In this document: positions 9,715 to 18,319 of the stretch, in pieces
Position numbering within the stretch: position 1 is the stretch's first letter
Layout: each line of letters begins with the position of its first letter
Source of the DNA: Paeniglutamicibacter psychrophenolicus
Lineage (GTDB): Bacteria > Actinomycetota > Actinomycetes > Actinomycetales > Micrococcaceae
Direction of reading: 5' to 3'
Assembly: GCF_030812255.1 (NCBI RefSeq)
Contig: NZ_JAUSSH010000002.1
Location: 613,026 to 677,025 of the forward strand
Length of the DNA stretch: 64,000 bases
Translations under genes and position numbers: made by a program
Notes under the pieces: generated by a model
The model's input: only the letters and a program-made list of their open reading frames with translations
Told to the model about the DNA's origin: nothing
Database searches by the model: none

Positions 9715-11111
9715 GCAAGCCCCTGCTTTTCAACGCCTTCCTGATGAACACCGCCAGCCACATCCACCACGGGCAGTGGCGGCACCCCGAGGCCCGCCAG
9801 CACGAATTCAACGACGTCAACCTGTGGATCGAGCTGGCCAAGACGCTGGAGGAAGGCCTGTTCGACGCGATGTTCTTCGCGGATGTCACAGGGCTATATG
9901 GTCCGGCCGACGGCCAATACGTGGACAACGTGCACGAGGGCCTGCAGATCCCGTCCAACGACCCCGCGGTGCTCCTTGGCGCCCTGGCCGTGGCCACCAA
10001 GGACATCGGCCTGGCCTACACCTCCAATGTCATGCAGAACCATCCCTTCAACTTCGCCCGCCAGGTCTCCACCCTCGACCACATCTCCAAGGGGCGCATC
10101 GCGTGGAACATCGTGACCAGCACCCAGGAAAACGCGGCCCGCAACTTCGGCTACGACGCCCTGGTGGAGCACGACGCGCGCTACGACTGGGCCGATGAAT
10201 ACCTGGATGTCGCCTACAAGCTCTGGGAGGGCTCCTGGGACGAGGGGGCGCTGCTGGTGGACAAGGCGGGCGGTCGCTACTCGGACCCGTCGAAGATCCA
10301 CAAGATCAACCACGTCGGTGCCCGTTACCGGGTGGAGGGACCGCACCTGCCTTCCCCCTCGCCGCAGCGCACCCCGCTGCTCTTCCAGGCCGGAGGCTCC
10401 CCGCGTGGCATCCGCTTCGCCGCCAAGCACGCCGAGGCGGTGTTCATCGGCCCGCCCGACCCGGCCGGGGCGAAGATCCACACCGACAACGCCCGGGCCG
10501 AAGCGGTGCGGGCCGGGCGCCGGGAAGACGACATCAAGTTCTTCCAGGGCATCAGTTTCATCGTCGGCTCCAACCATGCGGAGGTCGATGCCAAGCGGGA
10601 GGAACTCGAGCGCCACACCTCGGTGGTGGGCTACCTGACCCATTCCTCGCTGGGCATCCTGCCCGACGGCTCCCGGCTGCCGGAGGACACCGAGCTGCGC
10701 AACATCCCCAACAACGGGGGACAAGGGTTCGTCGATTGGCTGCGCGCCGCCACACCCGACCGCGAACCAACCCTGGCCGACCTGGCCAAGAACCGCATCG
10801 AACGCGGAGTCGTGGCCGGGACCCCCGACGAGATCGCCGACCAGCTCTCACTCTGGCAGCAGGCGGGAATCGACGGCATCAACGTGATCAACTGGCGCTT
10901 GCCCGACACCTACCTGGAATTCAACGAACGCATCCTTCCCACGCTTCAGTCCCGCGGGCTGGCGAAGACCGCCTACGAGCCGGGCACGCTGCGAAACAGG
11001 ATTTTTGGGCGGGACACGTTGCCCGAAAACCACCCGGGTGCCGCATACCGGGGCGCCTTCGGGCCCGACGGCAGCGCGTCTCGGGAACAGGCCCTGGCCG
11101 CAGGGGGGTAA
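9711..11111 (+). CDS. NtaA/SnaA/DszA-family FMN-dependent monooxygenase, paralogue 2
   Basis: A 466-residue luciferase-like monooxygenase and last gene of the operon, overlapping the previous stop by ATGA. It aligns along its whole length with the divergent monooxygenase at 1281-2687, sharing SHIHHGQW, GLQIPSNDP, GRIAWNIVT and LPSPSPQRTPLLFQAGG, and so is a clear paralogue. The two copies differ most in the flavin-proximal loops (GLYGDSDADFD versus GLYGPADGQY), which may mean different substrates. No flavin reductase is encoded in this cluster, so FMNH2 must come from elsewhere. A strong hairpin follows the stop and closes the operon. Confidence 0.93.
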   Translation: MSKPLLFNAFLMNTASHIHHGQWRHPEARQHEFNDVNLWIELAKTLEEGLFDAMFFADVTGLYGPADGQYVDNVHEGLQIPSNDPAVLLGALAVATKDIGLAYTSNVMQNHPFNFARQVSTLDHISKGRIAWNIVTSTQENAARNFGYDALVEHDARYDWADEYLDVAYKLWEGSWDEGALLVDKAGGRYSDPSKIHKINHVGARYRVEGPHLPSPSPQRTPLLFQAGGSPRGIRFAAKHAEAVFIGPPDPAGAKIHTDNARAEAVRAGRREDDIKFFQGISFIVGSNHAEVDAKREELERHTSVVGYLTHSSLGILPDGSRLPEDTELRNIPNNGGQGFVDWLRAATPDREPTLADLAKNRIERGVVAGTPDEIADQLSLWQQAGIDGINVINWRLPDTYLEFNERILPTLQSRGLAKTAYEPGTLRNRIFGRDTLPENHPGAAYRGAFGPDGSASREQALAAGG

Positions 11112-11123
11112 CCCGCATACGGG

Positions 11124-11166
11124 ACGGCGGCTCCAGGTCCCCGGGCAGGGGCCTTGGAGCCGCCGT
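11124..11166 (+). terminator. Hairpin terminator after the monooxygenase operon
   Basis: A 12-bp perfect outer stem (ACGGCGGCTCCA at 11124-11135 with its complement at 11155-11166) encloses a second GC-rich stem. It begins 13 bases after the stop. There is no strong T-run, as is usual in high-GC Gram-positives. Confidence 0.7.
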
Positions 11167-11184
11167 TGTCGTGGGCGCAGGAAG

Positions 11185-11193
11185 TTATCCACA
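11185..11193 (+). other. Exact DnaA-box sequence (isolated)
   Basis: TTATCCACA, the canonical DnaA box, lies between the terminator and the first DUF4262 gene. It is single and intergenic, with no second box close by, so chance is a fair explanation; a titration or regulatory site is possible. Confidence 0.25.
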
Positions 11194-11281
11194 ATTTCCA
11201 AAAAGCGCCCCACAGCATCGGGGAACGGCGAACACTGGGTGGTGTCAACGAAAGATCCCAGTGAACCAAGGAGCAGGAACC

Positions 11282-11755
11282 ATGTGCCTCCAGTGCGATG
11301 GGTGGTCGGCCGCGGAAGTCGAACGCCACATCAACAACCTGATAGAACAGCACGGTTGGGCCTTCCAATACGTGGAGGACCCGAACCCGCGTCGGTGCTT
11401 CGGCTACACCATGGGGCTGACCAAGCTTGGCGAACCGGAGTTCCTGGTCCGCGGGCTGGACATGGCCGACACCAACACGATGTTCACCGGCTTCGTCTCG
11501 TCGGTGATCGACCGCCACGAACACTTCGACAACGGGCACACCTCAAACTGGGTGGACGGGAGGTTGCTGTATTTCTCCACCATGCACGGGGCCACCAAGT
11601 ACGCCCTGGGCGCCTACGCCCGGTACGGGCACGGCACCCGGGTGCTGGAAATCCATTTCATGGACCGCGAGGTGCCGCCGGCCACCCCGGCGCTGATGTA
11701 CAAGACTGTTTCGGCTCCGGCCGGGTACGGACCAATCCCCGGCCGGAAAAGCTAA
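11282..11755 (+). CDS. DUF4262 domain protein 1
   Basis: A 157-residue soluble protein matching the DUF4262 pattern: an N-terminal helix (INNLIEQHGWAFQYVED) followed by FGYTMGLTKLGEPEFLVRGLD and a C-terminal beta-rich half. The early Cys pair (CLQC) is notable. The ATG at 11282 is preceded by AAGGAG at about 11266-11271, which fixes the start. Function of the family is unknown. It is followed after 16 bases by a second, divergent member, so the two are probably co-transcribed and may form a hetero-oligomer (inference). Confidence 0.85.
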   Translation: MCLQCDGWSAAEVERHINNLIEQHGWAFQYVEDPNPRRCFGYTMGLTKLGEPEFLVRGLDMADTNTMFTGFVSSVIDRHEHFDNGHTSNWVDGRLLYFSTMHGATKYALGAYARYGHGTRVLEIHFMDREVPPATPALMYKTVSAPAGYGPIPGRKS

Positions 11756-11771
11756 GGGCAGGGAGTACGAC

Positions 11772-12215
11772 ATGTTGTACGGGCCGGCTTCGGACCCCGA
11801 AACCCTGGCGATGCTGCAACCGTTTCGGGAGCAGATCGACCGGGACGGCTACTGCGTCGTCAACGATGCGGACCCAGGGCACCGGCAGGAAGTCTGCTAC
11901 TCGGTAGGGCTCACCCAGCAGGGCTTGCCGGAGCTGATCGCCGGAATGGAGGACTTCGCCGACTTCCCCCAAGGCGCCCCGGGCCTGCTGCACCACCTGG
12001 TGCGGATGCTGCTGGCGCAGGGTGGAGGGTACGGCGAAGGCGATGTTTACGAATTCCACGGGCAGTGGGTGCGCCTGGTGCCGGAAACCCTGTACAAGGC
12101 GCATTGCAACGTGAATCTCGCGCTCTATGGCGGAGAATTCACCTTGTTGCATGTCGCTCCCTGTGCACCGAACCCCACCGAACGCAAGAGCACCCAGCCG
12201 ATCTGCCTGAATTGA
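11772..12215 (+). CDS. DUF4262-like protein 2
   Basis: A 147-residue protein with the same outline as its upstream neighbour (FREQIDRDGYCVVNDAD, then VCYSVGLTQQGLPELI), so a diverged DUF4262 member. GGGAG stands about seven bases before the ATG. The C-terminus differs from the first copy and ends in a short Cys-containing tail (PICLN). Role unknown. Confidence 0.8.
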   Translation: MLYGPASDPETLAMLQPFREQIDRDGYCVVNDADPGHRQEVCYSVGLTQQGLPELIAGMEDFADFPQGAPGLLHHLVRMLLAQGGGYGEGDVYEFHGQWVRLVPETLYKAHCNVNLALYGGEFTLLHVAPCAPNPTERKSTQPICLN

Positions 12216-12672
12216 TGCTGTGGCGATGCTTGCCACCCGCCGTCCGGCGCGGCGAGGGGATCGGGCTGGGCGGTTGGAACACCAAGGATGGAATGGAAAG
12301 TTCGCAGGGCAACTTGAACGTGCCTTCCCCCTGCAGATGCGGGCGGCTGCGCCCGTAAACGTTGCAGCTGGCCAGGATGATATTCCACACGAACCTGAAG
12401 CACAGCGCGAAAATCGTGGTGATCGGCGTGCCGGTTTTCGTCGCCTGGGTTCGTATCAACTGTTTTTTCTGCCACGGTGCGCGGTCCTCGTGGAAAATGG
12501 TGCGCGCTGGTCTGTGACGGCCGATACAGCGCCGAAAAAACGATACGCGTATTTGCCGCTGCCAGCGAAACATTCTCGACGCGTACGGACATCATTCATG
12601 GGTTTAACGCGCTTTCGCGACATGGAAGGCTCGCGGCGCCGTTCGCGTTGGTACCTTGGCACGCGTTGTCGG
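12216..12672. other. Intergenic stretch, no gene supported
   Basis: Between the second DUF4262 gene and the CitE-like gene there are 457 bases whose open frames on both strands have irregular composition and no recognisable domain. Composition is slightly more AT-rich around 12390-12560. The promoter of the downstream gene lies at its right end. Confidence 0.4.
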
Positions 12673-12678
12673 TAGGCT
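12673..12678 (+). promoter_or_regulatory. -10 element TAGGCT of a probable leaderless transcript
   Basis: TAGGCT ends six bases before the ATG at 12685, so transcription would start at or next to the A of the start codon. The GGAGG in between is too close to the ATG (one base) to act as a ribosome site, which favours a leaderless mRNA. The -35 is less clear (TTGGTA upstream at wide spacing). Confidence 0.4.
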
Positions 12679-12684
12679 GGAGGC

Positions 12685-13530
12685 ATGGCATTCCGTAACC
12701 GTCGCGCAGCTAACCTTCCAGCAAAACTTTCCCGCTCTTGGCTGCTAGTCAACGCCTCGAAGCCCGAGGACTTCGGCCCGGCGCTCGCGTCCGAGGCCGA
12801 TTCGGTGATCTTCGACATGGAAGCAGCCGTCCCGGACGACAAAAAAGATGCCGCACGCGACGCCGTGGTCGAGGCCCTGTCAACGGGCATGACCGCCTGG
12901 GTGCGAGTCAACGGAATCGACACCGATTTCTGGGCCAGGGACCTGGCCGAACTGTCCAAGGCCCCGGGCCTGCGCGGGGTCATGCTCGCGATGACCGAGA
13001 AGCCGGAGCAGGTCACCTACACGGCCATGCGCCTGCAGGCAGGCACCCCGGTGCTCGCCCTGGTTGAAACGGCGCTCGGCATCGAGAACGCCACCGCCAT
13101 CGCCTCGGCCCCCGGAACCTTCCGCCTGGCCTTTGGCGTCAACGACTTCCGCAAGGACACCGGCGTCTCCGGCGACCCGCTGGCCCTGGCCTACGCCCGC
13201 GGCAAGCTGGTGGTGGCCTCGCGTGTGGGCAAGCTTCCCGGCGCGATCGACGGCCCCCCTGCCCCGGGCGCGGATGCCGCCGAGGTCCTGGCCGACTCCG
13301 CCGTGACCGCCTCGATGGGCATGACCGGCAAGCTGGCGCTCTCGCGCACGCAGGTCGACGAGATCAACCTTGGCCTCTCGCCGAGCATCGACGAGCTGTC
13401 CTGGGCCCACGAAATGCTCGAGGCGCACGCCGCCGGCGCCTCGGTGGGCGACGGTTCCTACCTGCCGCGTCTGGCCCGTGCCCAGAAGATCGCCGATCTG
13501 GCCGATTCCTACGGATTGTGGAACGCCTAA
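12685..13530 (+). CDS. HpcH/HpaI aldolase / citrate lyase beta-like protein
   Basis: A 281-residue CitE/HpcH-family TIM-barrel enzyme. These lyases cleave or form C-C bonds in CoA or free-acid substrates with a divalent metal. Seen are the early strand VIFDMEAAVPDDKKDAARDA, which holds the acidic/basic substrate residues, WVRVNG, LVETALGIENA with its metal-binding Glu, and FGVNDFRKDTG. It is monocistronic with its own terminator downstream. Which acid it acts on cannot be told from the sequence. Confidence 0.88.
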   Translation: MAFRNRRAANLPAKLSRSWLLVNASKPEDFGPALASEADSVIFDMEAAVPDDKKDAARDAVVEALSTGMTAWVRVNGIDTDFWARDLAELSKAPGLRGVMLAMTEKPEQVTYTAMRLQAGTPVLALVETALGIENATAIASAPGTFRLAFGVNDFRKDTGVSGDPLALAYARGKLVVASRVGKLPGAIDGPPAPGADAAEVLADSAVTASMGMTGKLALSRTQVDEINLGLSPSIDELSWAHEMLEAHAAGASVGDGSYLPRLARAQKIADLADSYGLWNA

Positions 13531-13544
13531 ACCCCGTTCTTTCC

Positions 13545-13586
13545 CTCGGCCCCCGTCCCGGAGTTCTGCTCGGTCCGGGGGCCGAG
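13545..13586. terminator. Hairpin terminator after CitE-like gene
   Basis: An 11-bp perfect inverted repeat, CTCGGCCCCCG at 13545-13555 and its complement at 13576-13586, begins 14 bases after the stop. The 20-nt interval can pair further. Confidence 0.7.
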
Positions 13587-13677
13587 CTGTTTGCCGCGTC
13601 CTTGTGTCCCACGGCGCGCGGGCAGAGACTTGAGGCATGAACCCGGAACCCGGAACCCGGCTGCGCGGTGGCTCCTG

Positions 13678-14298
13678 ATGGCCAGCCTCTACGAAAAGCA
13701 CATCCTGCCGCGCCTGGTCGCGTACGCCTGCGGCAATGCCTCGCTGGCCCCGCTGCGCGCCAGGGCATGCACCGGGCTGCGCGGGAAGGTGCTGGAACTG
13801 GGGTTCGGCTCCGGGACCAACGTGCCACACTACCCGCGGTCCGTCACCGAGCTGGTCGCCGTCGAACCCTCCGACACCGCCTGGCGGCTCTCGGCCCCGG
13901 CACGCGCCGCCTCGGCCACGAGGATCCTGCGCGGATCGCTCGACGGCCAATCGCTGACCGAAGAGGACGGCGGCTTTGATGCAGCACTGAGCACGTTCAC
14001 GCTGTGCACCGTCCCTGACGCGGGCGCGGCGCTGGCGCAGATCCACCGGGTGCTCAAGCCCGGGGCAGGGCTGCACTTCCTCGAACACGGACCGGCACCC
14101 GATGAAAAGGTTGCGCGCTTCCAGCAAAGGTTCGAGCCCGTCCAGAAGGCGCTGGCCGGCGGCTGCCACCTCACCCGCTCCGTGGAGGGGATGCTGCGGG
14201 AAGCGGGGTTTGAGATCACCGAGCTGGACGCCTTCTACCTGCCCGGGGCCCCGCGCTTCGAATCCGCGCTGAGCCTGGGCACGGCCATCCGGCGCTGA
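13678..14298 (+). CDS. Class I SAM-dependent methyltransferase
   Basis: A 206-residue methyltransferase of the UbiE/Methyltransf_11 kind. Motif I is VLELGFGSGTNVPHY at about residues 37-51, motif II is the acidic VAVEPSD, and the post-core block has ALSTFTLCTVPDAGAAL and HRVLKPGAGLHFLEHG. I start at the ATG at 13678 (MASLYEKHILPRL), the usual family beginning; an upstream in-frame start would add 29 unconserved residues. Likely targets are lipids or small metabolites, as in related actinobacterial enzymes, but this is inference. Confidence 0.88.
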   Translation: MASLYEKHILPRLVAYACGNASLAPLRARACTGLRGKVLELGFGSGTNVPHYPRSVTELVAVEPSDTAWRLSAPARAASATRILRGSLDGQSLTEEDGGFDAALSTFTLCTVPDAGAALAQIHRVLKPGAGLHFLEHGPAPDEKVARFQQRFEPVQKALAGGCHLTRSVEGMLREAGFEITELDAFYLPGAPRFESALSLGTAIRR

Positions 14299-14310
14299 CG
14301 GGCGCGCGGC

Positions 14311-15864
14311 CTAATCCTCGAGGTAGCGGGACACCAGCTCGCGCTTGAGGATCTTTCCGCTGGGGCCCAGCGGGAATTCGACCACGATTTCCACCAGCCG
14401 CGGATACTTGTAGGCGGCCAGCCGTTCCTGCGCGTAGTCGATGATGGCCGTGGCATCGAGCAGGCTTCCGGCCGCCAGCGTCACCGCCGCCACGATTTCC
14501 TGCCCGTGCGCCTCGTCCGGCACTCCGAAGACCGCCACGTTGGTGATCTCCGGGTGGGCGATCAGCACCTCCTCGACCTCCCGCGGGTACACGTTGTAGC
14601 CGTTGCGCAGGATCATGTCCTTCTTCCGGTCCACGATGGTGATGTAGCCCTCGGCGTCCTTGGTGCCCAGGTCCCCCGTGCGGAACCAGCCATCGACCAT
14701 GGCCTCGGCGGTGGCCTCGGGCCGGTTCAGGTACCCGGAGAAGAGGTTGTGCCCGCGCACCACCAGCTCGCCCAATTCGCCCTCTCCCAACAGCTCGATG
14801 GCATCGTGGACCTCGGGGCGGGCCACCTCGATTTCCACGCCCCAGACAGCCTGGCCCACGGTGCCGGGCCGCGGCTCGGTGCCCACATGGTTGAAGGACG
14901 CCACCGGTGAGGTCTCGGTCAGCCCGTACCCCTCGTGGATGGTGGCGCCGAAGTGCTCGCGGAAGCCGTCGAGGATGGCCAGCGGCAGCGCGGCGCCTCC
15001 CGAGACCGCGTAGCGCAGTGCCGGGGCAGGCTCCGGCCGGGACTTGGCCGCGGCCAGCAGCCCCACGTACATGGTCGGGACCCCGATGAAGATGTTCACG
15101 CCCTGATCGAGCAGCATGGACAGGGCGGCCTCGCCGGTGAACTTGGGCAGCAACAGGATCTCGGCCCCGGCGCGCAACCCGGTGTTCAGTGCCACGGTCT
15201 GCCCGAAGGTGTGGAACAGCGGCAGCCCACCGAAGATCTTGTCGCCGCGGCGCATATCGAAGGTGTTCAGCAGCAGCACGTTGACCTGCTCGACCAGGGC
15301 GAAGTGGGTGCCCAGGGCGCCCTTGGGCTTGCCCGTAGTTCCCGAGGTGTACAGGATCGTGGCAATGTCCAGCGGGCCGCGCGGCACATAGGTGTCGATG
15401 GGGGCCGCCGCCCGGGCCAGGTCCTCGAGCCGGTCGAACTCCCCGGCCTCGGGGGACAGGACGGTGATCACCTCGGCGCCGGCGGCAACCGCTCCCGCGG
15501 CGCCCTCGACCAGCAGCGGGGCGGCGCACACCATCAGCCTGGCTTCGGCATCGGTGAGCACGTATTCGATTTCGTGGCGCTTGAGCAGCGCGTGGATGGG
15601 CACGGCCACCGCTCCCAGGGACAACACCGCGTAATAGACGCGCGCGAAGTCGGTGACGTTCGGGATCAGGATGGCGACCCTGTCCCCGTCCGTGACACCT
15701 GCCCCGCGCAGCGCCCCGGCGTAGGCGCGGGTCTGGTCCCAGAGCTCCCGGTAGCTGGTGCTGGCTCCGCCCAGGGTGATGGCCGGCAGCTCGCCGTGGC
15801 GCTTGGCGCCCTCGGCCAGGATCGCGGCGACGGACAGGGTGGCATTTGGAACTGCAGCGTTCAC
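14311..15864 (-). CDS. Acyl-CoA synthetase (AMP-forming), FadD-like
   Basis: A 517-residue ANL-superfamily ligase that adenylates a carboxylate and transfers it to CoA. The P-loop is ILYTSGTTGKPKGALGTH near residues 170-186, followed by GGAALP, the A5 motif GYGLTET, the A7 motif GWFRTGDLG and A8 DRKKDMILRNGYNVYP, with the C-terminal catalytic Lys in GPSGKILKREL. The start is GTG with GGGAG seven bases upstream. It converges on the methyltransferase gene with 12 bases between the stops. Substrate probably a medium or long fatty acid or aryl acid. Confidence 0.92.
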   Translation of the reverse strand: MNAAVPNATLSVAAILAEGAKRHGELPAITLGGASTSYRELWDQTRAYAGALRGAGVTDGDRVAILIPNVTDFARVYYAVLSLGAVAVPIHALLKRHEIEYVLTDAEARLMVCAAPLLVEGAAGAVAAGAEVITVLSPEAGEFDRLEDLARAAAPIDTYVPRGPLDIATILYTSGTTGKPKGALGTHFALVEQVNVLLLNTFDMRRGDKIFGGLPLFHTFGQTVALNTGLRAGAEILLLPKFTGEAALSMLLDQGVNIFIGVPTMYVGLLAAAKSRPEPAPALRYAVSGGAALPLAILDGFREHFGATIHEGYGLTETSPVASFNHVGTEPRPGTVGQAVWGVEIEVARPEVHDAIELLGEGELGELVVRGHNLFSGYLNRPEATAEAMVDGWFRTGDLGTKDAEGYITIVDRKKDMILRNGYNVYPREVEEVLIAHPEITNVAVFGVPDEAHGQEIVAAVTLAAGSLLDATAIIDYAQERLAAYKYPRLVEIVVEFPLGPSGKILKRELVSRYLED

Positions 15865-15957
15865 GGCGATACTCCCAGGAGCGGTTCGGGTGGGTTACGC
15901 CCCATCCTGCGTGCCGCGCCCGCGCCTGTCAATGAACCGGGCGCGGCAGACGAGGCA

Positions 15958-16608
15958 CTAGGCCCGGGCGACGACCTCGGCGACCGGGACGGTACCGTCG
16001 GTGAAGTTGATGGTCTTGCAGATGCTTGCCGGTTCGTCCAGGGCGGCCACGATGGCCAGGGCGGTGTTGGACCGGGAGGTCGAGGTGTCGGATGCCGGGT
16101 CCGGGTCCTGGTTCAGCAGCCCGGTGGGGTCGGCCAGGGTCAGTGCCCCGGGGCCCAGGATCGTGTAGTCCAGCGAACTCGCGCGCAGATGCTCATCGGC
16201 GGCGATCTTGGCGGCCATGTACGGGTAGAACGGGTCATCGAGCGGCACCAGGTGTTCGGTGTCGGCGGTGAGGAAGGAGACCATCACGTAGCGCGCGATG
16301 CCGGCGAGCTCGGCCGCGATCATGGAGCGGATGGCCGCGTCGCGGTCAACCGCGTAGGTGCGGTCGGGGTTTCCGCCGCCGGCCCCCGCGGACCAGACAA
16401 TCGCGTCGGAGCCCTTGAATGCCTCGGCCATCTCGGCGGCCGAGGCGCTTTCGACATCCAGCACCAGGGCTGTTGCGCCCGTGGCGGCGATATCGGCGAC
16501 GTGGTCCGGGTTGCGGATGATCGAGGTGACGGAGTCCCCGCGCCGTGCCAGCTCGGTGGCTGCCAGCAATGCGACCTTGCCGTGGCCGCCAATGATCGTG
16601 ATCTTCAT
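15958..16608 (-). CDS. NAD(P)-binding protein, atypical SDR / NmrA-like
   Basis: A 216-residue Rossmann protein of the atypical short-chain dehydrogenase group (YwnB/NmrA-like). The nucleotide motif GGHGKVALLAATELARRG is at residues 7-24, the acidic cofactor residue follows in VTSIIRNPDH, and VSFLTAD with YMAAKIAADEHLRAS is the Tyr-x-x-x-Lys equivalent region. The ATG at 16608 is used; in-frame starts further upstream lie before the family N-terminus. Members range from oxidoreductases to redox sensors, so function is uncertain. A TAGGCT hexamer (16673-16678, minus strand) is a possible -10 about 65 bases upstream. Confidence 0.84.
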   Translation of the reverse strand: MKITIIGGHGKVALLAATELARRGDSVTSIIRNPDHVADIAATGATALVLDVESASAAEMAEAFKGSDAIVWSAGAGGGNPDRTYAVDRDAAIRSMIAAELAGIARYVMVSFLTADTEHLVPLDDPFYPYMAAKIAADEHLRASSLDYTILGPGALTLADPTGLLNQDPDPASDTSTSRSNTALAIVAALDEPASICKTINFTDGTVPVAEVVARA

Positions 16609-16837
16609 GTTTGACCTGCTTCTTCCGTTCGTGGACAGCGAAGCGCATGTTCCGGCTTTGCCCTTGTGCTTGAGCCTACCGAAGAACCATGGCCGCGGCC
16701 GGGTACGGGCGTTGGATTGCCCGGAGGGCATAGCCGGGAATAATCGGGGCGGTTGCCACACACCGATCCACCGTCAACGCCCGGTCGCCGTCTCGGCAAG
16801 GGGAACCGGCTGCCGGGATGCGACGCCCCGAACCTGG

Positions 16838-17302
16838 TCAGCCGGTGACGAGGATTCCGTCTTCGTCGGAATACAGGGTGGCTCCCGGGGTGAAGGTGGC
16901 CCCGCCGAATTGAACGGGGATGTCCACCGCCCCGACGGAGTCCTTGGCGCTCTTGCGCGGGTTCGAGCCCAGGGCCTTGATGCCCAGCGCGGTGCCCGCC
17001 AGGGCCACGCGGTCGCGGATTGCCCCGAAGATCACGACCCCGGCCCAGCCGTTGGTGACAGCGGCGGCGGCAATCATGTCGCCCATAAGGGCGGATTCCA
17101 GGGATCCGGCACCGTCAACCACCAGCACCGCTCCGTCGCCGGGGGAGTTGAGCAGCGACTTGACCAGGCCGTTGTCGCGGTAGCAGCGGACCGTGCGGAC
17201 CGGTCCGCTGAAGCGCGGGTGCGCGCCGAGGTTTTCAAATGGCAGGGACACCGATTGCAGGGATTCGTCGGCGTCAAAGAGGTCGCAAGTCGTAAAGGTC
17301 AT
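16838..17302 (-). CDS. RraA-family protein (RraA-like / HMG aldolase-type)
   Basis: A 154-residue member of the RraA family, in which short proteins either inhibit RNase E or act as metal-dependent 4-hydroxy-4-methyl-2-oxoglutarate/oxaloacetate lyases. The core GDGAVLVVDGAGSLESALMG and NGWAGVVIFGAIRDRVAL (with the catalytic-type Arg-Asp) is typical. The length matches E. coli RraA, shorter than dedicated aldolases. The ATG at 17302 (MTFTTCDLFD) is the family start. A TAGGCT -10 lies seven bases upstream, pointing to a leaderless mRNA. Confidence 0.88.
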   Translation of the reverse strand: MTFTTCDLFDADESLQSVSLPFENLGAHPRFSGPVRTVRCYRDNGLVKSLLNSPGDGAVLVVDGAGSLESALMGDMIAAAAVTNGWAGVVIFGAIRDRVALAGTALGIKALGSNPRKSAKDSVGAVDIPVQFGGATFTPGATLYSDEDGILVTG

Positions 17303-17309
17303 GGGCCTT

Positions 17310-17315
17310 AGCCTA
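17310..17315 (-). promoter_or_regulatory. -10 element TAGGCT before RraA-like gene
   Basis: TAGGCT on the minus strand is followed by seven bases and then the ATG at 17302. The spacing puts the transcript start at the start codon, as in the CitE-like gene at 12685. Confidence 0.38.
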
Positions 17316-17395
17316 CGATCCGCGGCCCGGGAATCCATGCGGTGTTACGCGTTCCGGACGGCGTGGCCCAAGATTTGCGGCCGCGCCGTCCGGAA

Positions 17396-18244
17396 CTAGC
17401 TGAAGACGTTGCGGCTGGTGCCCAGGGATTCGATGGAGGTTTCCAGCACGTCCCCGGCCTTCAGCCACGGGTGGCGTCCGGCCTCGTTGCGCCGGCCCAG
17501 GGCCACGCCGGCCGGGGTCCCGGTGAGGATCACGTCGCCCGGGCGCAGCTCGTTGAACACCGACAGGTAGGCCACCAGCGCGGCGGGGGAGAAGACCAGA
17601 TCGGCGGTCGAATCCTCCTGGACAACCTCGCCGTTCACGCGCGTGGTGATCTTCGCGCCATTGGCGAAGTCCCCGGCACTGACCAGCCAGGGGCCCAGCG
17701 GCGAGGCCGCATCCCAGCACTTGCCCTGCGTCCACTCGGTGGTGCGCCCCTGGTACCCGCGCATGGACACGTCGTTGGAGACCGCGTAGCCGGCGATGTG
17801 CTTGTGCGCATCGGCCTCGGCGATGCGCCGCCCGGGCTCGCCGATGATGACCGCCAGCTCGCCCTCCCAGTCGATGCGGTGGTCCTCGGCCGGGATCTCG
17901 ATTCCGTCGTTGGCACCGGTCAGCGAGGACGCGAACTTGGTGAAGATCGTGGGGAACTGCGGTTCCTCCTTGCTGACCTCGGCGATGTGGTTCCGGTAGT
18001 TCAACCCGATGCAGTAGACCTTGGCGGGGTTCACGATCAGCGGGGCGTAGTCGGCCTCCGACAGCGGAATCGCGGTACCGAAATCGACGGCGGAATCCAA
18101 CGAATCAAGACGGGCTTCCTCCGGTGCGCCCAGGAATGCCCCGACGTCGTCGAAGCCCGAAAGCTCGAACGCGGCATCTCCCTCAATGAGCGCGGCAAAG
18201 GTCTGGTCGGTGGCGCCCGGCCGGCGCAGGGTAGCAAGTTTCAT
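17396..18244 (-). CDS. Fumarylacetoacetate hydrolase family protein
   Basis: A 282-residue FAH-fold hydrolase/decarboxylase. The C-terminal catalytic domain starts at VYCIGLNYRNHIAE (about residue 77), with the metal ligands in DWEGELAVIIG and SNDVSMRG and the loop LGPWLVS. The family includes acylpyruvases, 2-hydroxymuconate-pathway enzymes and oxaloacetate decarboxylases. It sits in a minus-strand row with RraA-like and KDPG-aldolase-like genes, both enzymes of 2-oxo-acid chemistry, which suggests a shared acid-degradation role. Confidence 0.9.
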   Translation of the reverse strand: MKLATLRRPGATDQTFAALIEGDAAFELSGFDDVGAFLGAPEEARLDSLDSAVDFGTAIPLSEADYAPLIVNPAKVYCIGLNYRNHIAEVSKEEPQFPTIFTKFASSLTGANDGIEIPAEDHRIDWEGELAVIIGEPGRRIAEADAHKHIAGYAVSNDVSMRGYQGRTTEWTQGKCWDAASPLGPWLVSAGDFANGAKITTRVNGEVVQEDSTADLVFSPAALVAYLSVFNELRPGDVILTGTPAGVALGRRNEAGRHPWLKAGDVLETSIESLGTSRNVFS

Positions 18245-18319
18245 GGGCCTATCCCATCACACCTGCAACCGCCCGCCGCCACCTGTGACGCACCTTGTCA
18301 TCCGCCGGAAGCAGCGATC

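Noticed and set aside
11185..11193. Replication origin suggested by a perfect DnaA box
   Set aside because: A single box with no cluster, no dnaA or dnaN nearby and no AT-rich unwinding region.
12216..12672. Several 140-150-codon frames on both strands
   Set aside because: Mutually overlapping, of irregular composition and without domains; typical shadows of GC-rich intergenic DNA.
16960..16980. tRNA-like GGTTCGAGCCC sequence
   Set aside because: It lies within the RraA-like coding region and no acceptor or anticodon arms can be built around it; I found no tRNA or rRNA genes in the window.
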